Part shown: one piece after another, positions 18,215-26,169 of the stretch
Position numbering within the stretch: position 1 is the stretch's first letter
Layout: the number at the start of each line of letters is the position of its first letter
Assembly (NCBI GenBank): GCA_045634445.1
Contig: JAZRAG010000058.1
Span: forward strand, 4,112-68,111
DNA length: 64,000 nucleotides
Origin: Spyradenecus sp045634445
Lineage (GTDB): Bacteria > Verrucomicrobiota > Kiritimatiellia > RFP12 > DVOR01
Reading direction: 5' to 3'
Notes under the pieces: model-generated
Database searches by the model: none
The model's input: the letters and a program-made list of their open reading frames with translations, nothing else
What the model was told of the DNA's origin: nothing
Made by a program: the position numbers and the translations under genes

Positions 18215-18302
18215 AAAACAACCCTTTTTCAACTTCAAAATAACCCTTTTTGATTTTGAAAACAACCTCTTTTAAAGCGCAAAACAACCCTTTTTCAAAA
18301 AG
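18215..18302 (+). repeat. 22-nt-period array B, four units
   Basis: Units start at 18215, 18237, 18259 and 18281, exactly 22 apart. Heptamers between AAAA and TTTT are CAACCCT, TAACCCT, CAACCTC and CAACCCT; tails are CAACTTC, GATTTTG, AAAGCGC and CAAAAAG. It fills the gap between two convergent genes. A degenerate inverted copy (GGTTGT, AAAAGGTTGTTG) follows to about 18322. Confidence 0.88.
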
Positions 18303-18309
18303 GGTTGTA
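18285..18309 (-). terminator. hairpin with T-run on the minus strand, overlapping array B
   Basis: ACAACCCTTTTT and AAAAAGGGTTGT pair perfectly around one base. Read on the minus strand it is followed by TTTTGCGC, so it could end transcription of the deaminase gene. It is made from the last unit of array B and an inverted copy. Confidence 0.5.
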
Positions 18310-18428
18310 AAAGGTTGTTGATTTAATACGCCTAATCTCTTAAATGGTTACTAAGATAAGTCTTTTAAATACAAGTGCTTATTTTAGAGATTGATGTTTT
18401 AAAAGCGCCAAAATGAGGTTGGTCTCGG

Positions 18429-18986
18429 TTAGTAGATTTTGCCTGCATTTTGAAGGTAGAGCGTGAAGGGGATTTGAGCCTCTTCTTGGAGGAGGGGACC
18501 TTTAACACAGATGTTGCGTTTTTTGAAGGCGGCGACCCAATTTTCACCCTTATCACCTTCGTCAAAACCAGCCTTTTCGGCATCTATTTGGGTAGCGGCA
18601 TAGAGCATTTCTTCAACGCCGCTCCAAGGGGTGGCTCCACAACACATAGCACACGGTTCACAACTCGTGGCGATGAGACATCCTTTGAGATTATAGGTTT
18701 GCAAACGATGTTGAGCGCGCGCATAAGCCGTCATTTCAGCGTGAGCCCAAGATTGATTCGCGGGCACTACGCGGTTGATGCCAATCGCAATGAGGGCGTG
18801 GGTTGTACGATCAAAGATTGCAGCACCAAAAGGACCACCAGTATTGTGTTTAACGTTTTCAGTGGCTAAACGAATGGCAAAACGAAGTTTGTCTTCATCC
18901 GTAGGAAAAGAGGTGTCCAATGCGGCGCGTTCAAGCACTTCAGCCCATTCAGGCATGTCAATTGATGGCGTTAAATGCGTTGTCAT
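18429..18986 (-). CDS. nucleoside/guanine deaminase family protein (CDA fold)
   Basis: 185 residues. Zinc deaminase motifs are complete: HAEMTAYARAQ (His and catalytic Glu) and CEPCAMCCGA (two Cys). The segment GGPFGAAIFDRTTHALIAIGINRV resembles guanine deaminase (GuaD) and related small-molecule deaminases more than tRNA deaminase TadA, of which there is another, better copy at 39366-39896. It probably acts on a free base or nucleoside in purine salvage. The gene is alone on its strand, with AGGAGG upstream of the ATG. Confidence 0.75.
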   Translation of the reverse strand: MTTHLTPSIDMPEWAEVLERAALDTSFPTDEDKLRFAIRLATENVKHNTGGPFGAAIFDRTTHALIAIGINRVVPANQSWAHAEMTAYARAQHRLQTYNLKGCLIATSCEPCAMCCGATPWSGVEEMLYAATQIDAEKAGFDEGDKGENWVAAFKKRNICVKGPLLQEEAQIPFTLYLQNAGKIY

Positions 18987-19140
18987 AATGACCTCCTTTG
19001 GATGGGATGCCGCTCGTTTTACTACAAGAAAAGCATACTCGTTTTAGCGTAAGGAGTCAATGGTTTTTATCAAAGTCAGACTTAGTGTTATTTTTTGCTT
19101 TAAAATCACGTTTTTACTGTGATGAGAAGAAGATTTTTGC

Positions 19141-19169
19141 TTGATATGGACGATACTTTGTGCGATAAT
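19141..19169 (+). promoter_or_regulatory. promoter of the lipoprotein gene (TTGATA-17-GATAAT)
   Basis: TTGATA at 19141-19146 and GATAAT at 19164-19169, 17 bases apart, with TGC directly before the -10. The ATG at 19222 lies 52 bases downstream. Confidence 0.55.
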
Positions 19170-19221
19170 GCATGGCAAAAGAAGCCCTCAAATAGGAGGG
19201 TGTAAATGAAAGGTGTTTTAA

Positions 19222-19740
19222 ATGAAAAAATGCTTCTTTTTGATGTTGCTTCCCGTCTTTTTGCTCTGCCAAGGATGTGCGATGAAGATGGCATGCAATT
19301 TGCCTGTGGCGCGTCCTCCGGAGAAACTTGTGGCAGGAATTGCGCAGAGTCGCGTTGATCGTATTTATGGCGCACCGATTGCAGCTGGTATGGGTAATGA
19401 TCAGCAGACTTATATTGAACAAGTGAAGTTCATTGATGGTGTGCCGATGGGATGGAAGTTCGCTCGTATTTTTATCCACGTAGGTTTGGACTTGAATACG
19501 TTCTTCATTTGGGAACTTCCTGGTACGATTATCGAATCGCGATATGCTATCTATCCTGAACACACGTACTTCTTGGTTTATGATAAGGAAAATCTTTTGG
19601 TGCGTGCGATTCCTGAAACTTCGCTGGAAGGCGCAGACATTGCGAAGCTTTCGTGGGTGAAGCATTCCTTCAATCTTAAGGAATGTAATGGCGTGAATCG
19701 CGAAGTGACGCCATTGCGTTTGGCCCCGGAACAGCGCTAA
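19222..19740 (+). CDS. hypothetical lipoprotein
   Basis: 172 residues. A clear type II signal peptide (KKCFFLMLLPVFLLCQGC) places it in the membrane, probably periplasm-facing. The mature part has alternating beta strands and helices (SRVDRIYGAPIAAGMGNDQQTYIEQVKF), with a short hydrophobic stretch near residue 90. I do not recognise the family; the arrangement with IPGTIIESRY-like text recalls small outer-membrane-assembly-type lipoproteins but that is not strong. AAAGG lies 9 bases upstream. An ATG 16 bases earlier has a stronger GGAGGG site but opens a different short frame. Confidence 0.65.
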   Translation: MKKCFFLMLLPVFLLCQGCAMKMACNLPVARPPEKLVAGIAQSRVDRIYGAPIAAGMGNDQQTYIEQVKFIDGVPMGWKFARIFIHVGLDLNTFFIWELPGTIIESRYAIYPEHTYFLVYDKENLLVRAIPETSLEGADIAKLSWVKHSFNLKECNGVNREVTPLRLAPEQR

Positions 19741-19804
19741 AGGACGGTTTTCGGACGCATGAGGAAGATGTTTATGTGTCCGAAGTAACTATAACAGTAT
19801 CAGA

Positions 19805-19839
19805 TTTTAACGACGGTGCAGCGTGTGCCGTCGTTAAAA
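19805..19839 (+). terminator. strong hairpin after the lipoprotein gene
   Basis: TTTTAACGACGG (19805-19816) pairs perfectly with CCGTCGTTAAAA (19828-19839), 12 bp around an 11-nt loop, with A- and T-ends on both sides, so it could work in both directions. Confidence 0.8.
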
Positions 19840-19844
19840 TTTGG

Positions 19845-19850
19845 TAATAT
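19845..19850 (+). promoter_or_regulatory. possible -10 (TGG-TAATAT) for the LURP-one-like gene
   Basis: TAATAT preceded by TGG, just after the terminator hairpin and 59 bases before the ATG at 19910. Confidence 0.35.
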
Positions 19851-19909
19851 TGATTCACTTATCTGTTAAATTAGCACTCTTCAGAGTGATTTCCGAAGTA
19901 GGAGGAGTT

Positions 19910-20473
19910 ATGGCACCGTTTAATTACTTGATTCGTCGTCGTGTTTTCGTATTGTTTGGTGCGAAATTTGACATCTATGATGCGGCAGGACGATTGATTG
20001 GTTTTTCTAAGCAGAAAGCCTTTAAATTGAGGGAAGATATTCGTGTCTTTCAAAACGTAGATGCCGTTTCGCCCTTCTTGCAGATTCATGCGCGCGCTAT
20101 CATCGATTTTAGTGCTGCGTATGATGTCTTAAACGAGGCAGGGGAGCGTATTGGTACTTGGAAGCGCAAAGGATGGCGCTCACTTGTGCGTGATACGTGG
20201 ATTGTGGAGGATGGTAATGGCAATGAAGTCGCAATGCTTCAAGAGGATAGTATGCTCATGGCGCTTGTGCGTCGTTTCTTGACAAATTTGATTCCGCAGA
20301 AGTTCAATTTGATTGCGCCGAATGGTCAGGTTTACGCACGTTATGAACAGTGTTTTAATCCGTTTATCTTTAAGCTACGTACCACGATTTACACGGATTC
20401 ACCGATTCCTCCTATGTTGGTTTTAGGTGGGGCGATTTTGCTCTCTGCGATTGAAGGGCGTCAGCAGAGTTGA
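19910..20473 (+). CDS. LURP-one-related / tubby-C-like fold protein
   Basis: 187 residues from the ATG at 19910, which has AGGAGGAG directly upstream. The repeated pattern of strands ending in charged turns (KFDIYDAAGRLIGFSKQKAFKLREDIRVF, then YDVLNEAGERIGTWKRKGWRSLVRDTWIVEDGNGNEV) is typical of LOR/YxjI-type proteins, which share the tubby C-terminal and scramblase barrel. No catalytic site is expected; bacterial members have no settled role. A hydrophobic C-terminus (PPMLVLGGAILLSAI) may touch the membrane. It stands alone between a terminator and the gspF upstream region. Confidence 0.55.
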   Translation: MAPFNYLIRRRVFVLFGAKFDIYDAAGRLIGFSKQKAFKLREDIRVFQNVDAVSPFLQIHARAIIDFSAAYDVLNEAGERIGTWKRKGWRSLVRDTWIVEDGNGNEVAMLQEDSMLMALVRRFLTNLIPQKFNLIAPNGQVYARYEQCFNPFIFKLRTTIYTDSPIPPMLVLGGAILLSAIEGRQQS

Positions 20474-20483
20474 TGAGTGAAAA

Positions 20484-20589
20484 TGTGCCACATTTGGGAA
20501 TTATGCACATTTCATTTATCAGAGATGTTTACCCTATGTGGCACATGATTTTGCCAAGGCGTTCCTTTTTGTGGCACGATTTGTGCCAT
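20484..20589 (+). repeat. cluster of four GTGCCAC / GTGGCAC motifs
   Basis: TGTGCCACAT at 20484-20493, ATGTGGCACAT at 20536-20546, TGTGGCAC at 20570-20577 and TTGTGCCAT at 20581-20589, in both orientations, in the gap between the LURP-one-like gene and gspF. The third and fourth face each other as an inverted pair. This looks like an operator cluster for a dimeric regulator. The rest of the gap to 20687 is T-rich. Confidence 0.5.
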
Positions 20590-20672
20590 CTTACCTAAAA
20601 GAAAGTGTTTTTTTTTACTCTTTTTTCTATTATTTTCTTTATTTAATGGTAGGAAAGAGTGCTCTTTTTTGG

Positions 20673-20678
20673 TAAGAT
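20673..20678 (+). promoter_or_regulatory. -10 element directly upstream of gspF (TGG-TAAGAT)
   Basis: TAAGAT with extended TG ends 9 bases before the gspF ATG and no Shine-Dalgarno sequence follows, the same layout as at the bat locus; a leaderless mRNA is possible. Confidence 0.45.
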
Positions 20679-20687
20679 ATTGACGTT

Positions 20688-21926
20688 ATGGCAAATTTTG
20701 AATATCTTGCGTTGGATAGCAGGCGTACTCAGAAGTCGGGCTCACTTGAGGCGGCTGATCGTCGTAGTGCGTTGGCAGCATTACGTGGGATGGGGTTAAC
20801 GCCTCTTTCGGTGAAGGAGGTCGCTGGAGCCGCTAAGCAGAAAGCAACAGGCTCGAGTTTCTTCTCGTTTTCAAGTGGTCCTGCGAAGAAGATGAAACCT
20901 GCAGAGGTTTTGTTGTTTACTTCTGAATTGGCAGATTTGATTGAAGCAGGTATGACGTTGGGGGCGGCTTTAAATACGCTCGCAAACCAAGGTGACCCCA
21001 ATTCCGGTATGTGTGTGGTGGCTTCCGATTTGAAGGATCGCATTGTGCGCGGTGAAGCCTTTTCTGATGCGGTGGATGCACATCCTAAGACATTTCCTCC
21101 GATTTACGGCAATATGGTGCGTGCAGGTGAAGCCTCGGGTGCAATGGTAGAAGTGTTGCATCGTTTGACGGAGCACTATGAACGTACGCAGTCGATGAAG
21201 AGCAAGATTATTTCGGCTTTAACGTATCCGTGCATTGTGCTCGGTATTGGTGTTTTGGCTGTGATTTTCTGTATGGTGAAGATTGTGCCTCAGTTCACCG
21301 AACTCTTCACAAGCATGGGGCAAGAATTGCCGCTTCCCACGAAAATCTTAATGAACATGAGCGATGGCATGATTCGCTATGGCGTCTTTTATGCATTAGG
21401 GTTGATTGTGGCGATTGTGCTTTTCCGCAAGTGGACACAAGGCGCTGGCCGCATGAAGTGGGACGCATTTAAGTTGAAGATGCCGCTTGTGAAAGGCTTG
21501 ATTGCCGCGGGCGCTTATGCATCCTTGGCCTACACAATGCAGACCCTGCTTTCAAATGGCGTGAATGTGTTAAGTGCATTACGCATTTCAGAGGAAACAA
21601 GCGGAAATGCGGTTATTGGCGCAGAACTCAAGAAGGCGCGCGAACGTGTAACGGACGGTACTACGATTTCTGGTCCTTTGGCGCAGAGCGGTGTCTTCCC
21701 ACGCATGATGACGGATATGATGGCTTTGGGTGAGCAGACTGGTAATCTACCAACGGCTTTAGGGCACATCGGTAAGCGTTATGAAGCGGAACTGAATCGC
21801 AACATCAAGGTGTTTACCACGATGTTGGAGCCTATTTTGATCCTTTTTGTAGCTGTAGTGGTTGGTTTTGTGGCAATTGCTATTTTGTCGGCAGTATTCT
21901 CTGCAACCTCGGCTATGGGACATTAA
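20688..21926 (+). CDS. gspF: type II secretion / type IV pilus inner-membrane platform protein (GspF/PilC)
   Basis: 412 residues, the family's usual size. Two copies of the T2SF domain are visible: FTSELADLIEAGMTLGAALNTLANQ near residue 85 and the second near 290 (AYTMQTLLSNGVNVLSALRISEETSG), with three membrane helices (about 170-195, 220-240 and 380-405). The N-terminus FEYLALDSRRTQKSGSLEAADR is typical. It is the inner-membrane platform that links the secretion ATPase to the pseudopilus. Only gspG follows; the ATPase and secretin genes are elsewhere. Confidence 0.92.
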   Translation: MANFEYLALDSRRTQKSGSLEAADRRSALAALRGMGLTPLSVKEVAGAAKQKATGSSFFSFSSGPAKKMKPAEVLLFTSELADLIEAGMTLGAALNTLANQGDPNSGMCVVASDLKDRIVRGEAFSDAVDAHPKTFPPIYGNMVRAGEASGAMVEVLHRLTEHYERTQSMKSKIISALTYPCIVLGIGVLAVIFCMVKIVPQFTELFTSMGQELPLPTKILMNMSDGMIRYGVFYALGLIVAIVLFRKWTQGAGRMKWDAFKLKMPLVKGLIAAGAYASLAYTMQTLLSNGVNVLSALRISEETSGNAVIGAELKKARERVTDGTTISGPLAQSGVFPRMMTDMMALGEQTGNLPTALGHIGKRYEAELNRNIKVFTTMLEPILILFVAVVVGFVAIAILSAVFSATSAMGH

Positions 21927-21955
21927 TTTTAGAACAGCAGATAAGGAAAATGACT

Positions 21956-22339
21956 ATGAAACAAAATCGTAAGAATCGTCGTGCAGGCTTTACGCTTGTG
22001 GAACTCTTGCTCGTGATTACCATTCTCGGTATTTTAGGTACCGTGGTGGTGGTGAACTTCTCTGGCGCTGGCGATGATGCACGTAAGGCAACGACGTTGA
22101 CGTCGATCAATGCAATTAGCCAGGCTTGCGACATCTATCGCATGAAGACAGGTCGTTTGCCTCGCAATATTGAAGATTTGACCAATGGCATTAATGATGA
22201 AGAACCGCTTTTGAAGGCTGGTGCACTCAATGATGCTTGGGGTATTCCTTTTGAATACAAGGCAGAAGGTAAGAAGTACTCCATCCGTTCGGCTGGTCCT
22301 GACGGTGCAATGAACACTGAAGACGACTTGACGAACTAA
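21956..22339 (+). CDS. gspG: major pseudopilin (GspG-type)
   Basis: 127 residues from the second ATG (21956), which sits 8 bases after AAGGA. The prepilin peptidase site is RRAGFTLVELLLVITILGILG: cleavage after Gly, mature N-terminal Phe methylated, Glu5 present. The C-terminal half has the GspG layout (TGRLPRNIEDL, DAWGIPFEYKAEGKKYSIRSAGPDG) and ends NTEDDLTN, where Asp residues would bind the structural calcium. It follows gspF by 29 bases, so the two are partners in a secretion pseudopilus. Confidence 0.93.
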   Translation: MKQNRKNRRAGFTLVELLLVITILGILGTVVVVNFSGAGDDARKATTLTSINAISQACDIYRMKTGRLPRNIEDLTNGINDEEPLLKAGALNDAWGIPFEYKAEGKKYSIRSAGPDGAMNTEDDLTN

Positions 22340-22366
22340 TCATAGCTTTGTTTCGGAGTGACCGAG

Positions 22367-24022
22367 ATGATTACGTTTAAATTGGCGAATGATCAGACGC
22401 TTCAAGTAGAGAAGGGGACGTCGCTTTCTGCGGTGTTGCCTGCGGAGGTGGATGGTTTGCCTGTTTTGGCAGCCCTTTTAAACAACGATGTCGTGCCATT
22501 AGATTCGCCAGCGTTATTGGATGCTACCTTGCTCCCGTTAACGTTGGCCGATGAAAATGGTTGGCAGGTCTATCGTCGTACGCTTTGTTTCCTTTTGGCA
22601 AAGGTGCTCCATGAGCACTTCCCAAAAGTGCATTGCACGATTCGTCAAAGTTTCGGTCACAACGCGCTCTTTTGGTCGTGGGATTGTCCAACGGAAGAGC
22701 GTGAAAATAAGACGGCTACGCTTCGAGCACTTTTAGCTGAACTGATTGAGCAAGATTTGCCGATTTGCCATCAAGTGGCAGGCTACGAACAGATTGTTTC
22801 GCTCTTTAAAGAGCGTGGCCAAACAGACAAGGTCAATCTCTTAGCGCATCGTAATCCGCCTTACTTGTCATTAGTCAGGTGTGGGGATTTCTACGACTTA
22901 CCACAAGGCGCCTTAGCAACACATACAGGTGTGATACAGCTCTTTGATTTGGTGCCGTTACGCGATGGCTTTGTCTTGGAATTCCCTGGTTATCACACAC
23001 CGCGTGAATTAGATCCAATGCCACCGTATGACTTCCTCTTTGATATTTATGCAGAACATCTGCGTTGGGGGGAAATCATTGGTATTAAGACGGCGGGAGA
23101 ATTGAATGCCGCCATCGCAGATGGATCTGTTGTGGATGTGATTAATACCGTAGAAGCCTTGCACGAGAAGCGTTTTGCAACGATTGCAGATCGAATTGCA
23201 ACACAAGTCCCGCGTCCGCACATTGTCTTAATCGCGGGCCCAAGTTCTGCAGGGAAGACAACCTCTGCGATGCGTCTTTGCACCCATTTGCGTGTGATTG
23301 GTTTGAAGCCAACGCTGATTTCTACGGACAACTATTTCGTAGGAGATGCGCGTAATCCTCGCGATGAGCACGGTAATTTAGATTACGAACACATTGATGC
23401 AGTCGATCGTAAACGTTTGAATGAAGACATCCTGAAGCTCCTCAAAGGTGAAGAGATTCCTTTGCGCAAGTTTGACTTCTTCAAGCATGAAGGCTATGAC
23501 TCGGACGAAACGTTGACATTAGATACACAGCTCGGCGTTTTAGTCATTGAGGGTATTCACTCCTTAAATCCAGATCTCACGCCAGACATCCCGCGCGAAG
23601 AGAAGTTCTTAATTTACGTCAATGCCTTGACACAGCTTGCAATTGATAACAATAATCGTATTTCAACGATTGATAATCGATTGTTACGTCGTATGGTGCG
23701 AGATGGACAATTCCGCGGTCGAAGTCCGCGTGAAACCTTGCGCCTTTGGCCAAGTGTGCGTGTAGGTGAAGAGAAGTGGATTTTCCCCTTCCAACACTAT
23801 GCAGATGTCGCATTTAACACAGCGTTAGACTACGAAATTCCCGTTTTGAAGACCTTGGCTGCACCGTTATTGAACCAGATTAAGCCATCGCATCCTGAAT
23901 TTGTCTTGGCGCGTCGTCTATCCTGTTTCTTACAAAATTTTGCCTCAATGCCGATGGCTGATGTGCCGACAAACTCGATTTTGCGCGAGTATTTAGGCGA
24001 AAGTCGTTTGCGTTACAACTGA
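22367..24022 (+). CDS. uridine kinase-like protein with N-terminal TGS/ThrRS-type domain
   Basis: 551 residues from the ATG at 22367 (GGAG 8 bases upstream; a GTG 9 bases earlier is less likely). Residues 1-60 resemble a TGS domain, and 60-200 the ThrRS/AlaRS second additional domain (HEHFPKVHCTIRQSFGHNALFWSWD). The C-terminal half is a phosphoribulokinase/uridine kinase domain with P-loop GPSSAGKTT (about 288) and STDNYFVGDARNPRDEHGNLDYEHIDAVD. Such fused kinases occur in many anaerobes and phosphorylate nucleosides or a related small molecule; the true substrate is not settled. Confidence 0.8.
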   Translation: MITFKLANDQTLQVEKGTSLSAVLPAEVDGLPVLAALLNNDVVPLDSPALLDATLLPLTLADENGWQVYRRTLCFLLAKVLHEHFPKVHCTIRQSFGHNALFWSWDCPTEERENKTATLRALLAELIEQDLPICHQVAGYEQIVSLFKERGQTDKVNLLAHRNPPYLSLVRCGDFYDLPQGALATHTGVIQLFDLVPLRDGFVLEFPGYHTPRELDPMPPYDFLFDIYAEHLRWGEIIGIKTAGELNAAIADGSVVDVINTVEALHEKRFATIADRIATQVPRPHIVLIAGPSSAGKTTSAMRLCTHLRVIGLKPTLISTDNYFVGDARNPRDEHGNLDYEHIDAVDRKRLNEDILKLLKGEEIPLRKFDFFKHEGYDSDETLTLDTQLGVLVIEGIHSLNPDLTPDIPREEKFLIYVNALTQLAIDNNNRISTIDNRLLRRMVRDGQFRGRSPRETLRLWPSVRVGEEKWIFPFQHYADVAFNTALDYEIPVLKTLAAPLLNQIKPSHPEFVLARRLSCFLQNFASMPMADVPTNSILREYLGESRLRYN

Positions 24023-24047
24023 TGTTAAAGCCATAGAAGGAGCACGT

Positions 24048-25076
24048 ATGAGTCATCCTATTATTGGACGTTTAGTGGCAGGTGTTGAATCACAAGTACA
24101 GAAAGCGTATGAGGCTTTTGAAGTACAGCCTGTTACCGATGTTCGTTTAACGGACAACTTGGAACCTTTCGGAAGCCAAGAAACGACACTTGAAGGCACA
24201 GAAAGTGCTGAAGGGGTAGGCACGTTTGAACGTCGCCATAACTCTTTGTTGCAGATTGGCCCCTCAAAGGTGCCAGGATGGTGGATTCATCGTACAGACT
24301 TGAATGAACAGTTGGATGTAAAGGTGTCTGTGCGCAATGTGTGGACAAGCGCGCGTAACATCGTTTTGCGTGCTGGTTCTCCGCACAACTATTTACGTAT
24401 GGTAGAACACATCGTTGCCCTTCGTTTAGGTTTAGGTGTGGACAATGTGCGTCTTTCAATTGCAAGCGGTGATCCGCCCTTGTTTGATCGTTCTAGCTTG
24501 GATTTGGTTGAAGCGATTCAAAAGGCAAAGATTGTGCCAACTGGACGCCCAGCACGTTATGTAACGGTAAAAGAGCCTGTAACGATTGGTGGTACACGTG
24601 GCGATTTCTTGACCATTTTGCCAGCTGAAAAGGGTGATAAGCGTTTGCACTTGGACGTGGCAATTGACTGGAATACCGTCATTGGAAAGCAGCGCATTCA
24701 GGTAGACTTGACGCCTGAAACCTTTATTTATGGTGCTGGTGCCCGCACAAATGCGACACAGACACAGTATATCTTCTCAAAGACGATCGGCAAGCTCTTC
24801 GCAGACGTGCGTAACATGGGCTATACGAAGGATAACATTTTGATTCATGGCAAGAAGGGCTTCGTAACGAAACCTCGTCCTGCGTATGATTTGGAAAATG
24901 GCAATAGCTGCGAACCCGTGTGGCATCGTACGATGCTTGATCTTGTGGCAGCAATTGCATTGGTAGACCGCGGTCGATTCATTGGTACGGTGAAGTCTTA
25001 TCGTGCAGGACACACACTGGATGTGCGTTTGATGACCTTGCTCTATATGTTGGATTTACTTGAAGTGGTAGAATAA
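24048..25076 (+). CDS. LpxC-family UDP-3-O-acyl-GlcNAc deacetylase (divergent)
   Basis: 342 residues. The two LpxC domains can be followed: QETTLEGTESAEGVG at about 44-58, Glu120-His121 in RMVEHIVALRLGLGVDNV (catalytic Glu and first zinc His), FDRSS at 147-150, then KRLHLDVAIDWN, and the end KSYRAGHTLDVRLM with His322. LpxC normally binds zinc with His-x3-Asp (HKMLD); here the text is WHRTMLD, His293-x4-Asp298, so the second His is one residue out of step. The N-terminal 40 residues are extra. It probably carries out the committed step of lipid A synthesis, but a changed activity is possible. Confidence 0.7.
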   Translation: MSHPIIGRLVAGVESQVQKAYEAFEVQPVTDVRLTDNLEPFGSQETTLEGTESAEGVGTFERRHNSLLQIGPSKVPGWWIHRTDLNEQLDVKVSVRNVWTSARNIVLRAGSPHNYLRMVEHIVALRLGLGVDNVRLSIASGDPPLFDRSSLDLVEAIQKAKIVPTGRPARYVTVKEPVTIGGTRGDFLTILPAEKGDKRLHLDVAIDWNTVIGKQRIQVDLTPETFIYGAGARTNATQTQYIFSKTIGKLFADVRNMGYTKDNILIHGKKGFVTKPRPAYDLENGNSCEPVWHRTMLDLVAAIALVDRGRFIGTVKSYRAGHTLDVRLMTLLYMLDLLEVVE

Positions 25077-25092
25077 GAAAGGACCTTTGATT

Positions 25093-26169
25093 ATGGCAAA
25101 GAAAACTGTTCTTTGGTGGGGTCGTTTTGATCCGAATTATTCGCGTAACCGCGTGTATATTGCCCTTTTTAAGGAATTGGGTTGGGATGTTCAGTTCTTC
25201 CACGTGAAGTATTGCTGTGCACTTGGGGATTTGGAATATGTTTTCCGTGGTCCTAAAAAAGTGAAACCAGACCTCGTTTGGGTACCTGTGGCTCGTCAAC
25301 GTGATGCGATGGCGGCTTGCCGTTGGGCTCATCGTCGTGGTATCAAGGTGGCTTTCGACCCGATGATTTCTGCGTGGGACAAAAAGGTCCTTGAACAGAT
25401 GAAGTGGAAGGCTGAAGAAGGTCGCGCTAAGAAGTTGCTCAAGTGGGAAACGAAGCTCTTTAATGCTGTTGACTTGATGCTCTGCGACACCTCTTGTCAT
25501 GCAGATTTCTTCCATAAGCATATGCAGGTGCCGCGTGAAAAGTTACGCGTGCTCTTTACGGGTACAGATGAAAAGGTCTTTAAGCCCGCTGCAGAAGGCG
25601 AAGATCCGCCACATGATCCTAAGGCTCCTTTACGTATTCTTTACCATGGGGCTTACTTGCCTTTACATGGCACAGAATATATCGTAGAAGCTGCTCGCGC
25701 AACGCAACACTTAAACATTCATTGGGATTTCTTAGGGTGGGGGGCTTATAAGGCGGCCACCGAAGAAAAGGCTAAGGGAATTAAGAATATTACCTTCCTT
25801 GAAAAGGTTCCCTATGTGGATGTGCCGAAGGTGATTCGCACAGCTGACATCGTTTTGGGCGTGTTTGGCACTACTGAAAAGGCTTCTCGCGTGATTGGTA
25901 ACAAGGTCTACGAAGCAATGGCATGTTGCCGTCCTGTGATTAACGAATACTGCACTGGTTATCCGCCAGAAGCAAAGGATTGCGCTGCAATTACCTTTAT
26001 TCCGCCAGGCGATGCTCAAGCGCTCGTAGATGCTGTGGTGCCGTGGATTGACAAGCGTGCAGAACTTGAATCACTTCGAGCAACTGCCCGCGAATTCTTC
26101 GAAAAGTGCCTCTCCATGGATGTGATTCGTCAGCAATTGGCTGACATCTTAAAGGAAATGGGGCTTTAA
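25093..26169 (+). CDS. glycosyltransferase family 4-like protein
   Basis: 358 residues from the ATG at 25093 (AAGGA 7 bases upstream). Two Rossmann-like halves: an N-terminal acceptor part (LWWGRFDPNYSRNRVYIALFKELGWDV) and a C-terminal GT1/GT4 donor part with RILYHGAYLPLHGTEYIVEAAR, NITFLEKVPYVDVPKVIRTADIVLGVFG and the E-x7-E-like KVYEAMACCRPVINE. It overlaps the downstream kinase gene by one base. With lpxC just upstream, a role in lipopolysaccharide or surface glycan assembly is likely (inference). Confidence 0.78.
   Translation: MAKKTVLWWGRFDPNYSRNRVYIALFKELGWDVQFFHVKYCCALGDLEYVFRGPKKVKPDLVWVPVARQRDAMAACRWAHRRGIKVAFDPMISAWDKKVLEQMKWKAEEGRAKKLLKWETKLFNAVDLMLCDTSCHADFFHKHMQVPREKLRVLFTGTDEKVFKPAAEGEDPPHDPKAPLRILYHGAYLPLHGTEYIVEAARATQHLNIHWDFLGWGAYKAATEEKAKGIKNITFLEKVPYVDVPKVIRTADIVLGVFGTTEKASRVIGNKVYEAMACCRPVINEYCTGYPPEAKDCAAITFIPPGDAQALVDAVVPWIDKRAELESLRATAREFFEKCLSMDVIRQQLADILKEMGL

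Noticed and set aside
18215..18302. CRISPR array
   Set aside because: The repeats are 15 nt with 7-nt variable parts, only four units, and no cas genes are present; CRISPR spacers are about 30 nt.
19206..19221. ATG at 19206 with a GGAGGG site as start of the lipoprotein
   Set aside because: It is in another frame than the lipoprotein signal peptide; the short frame it opens has no recognisable sequence.
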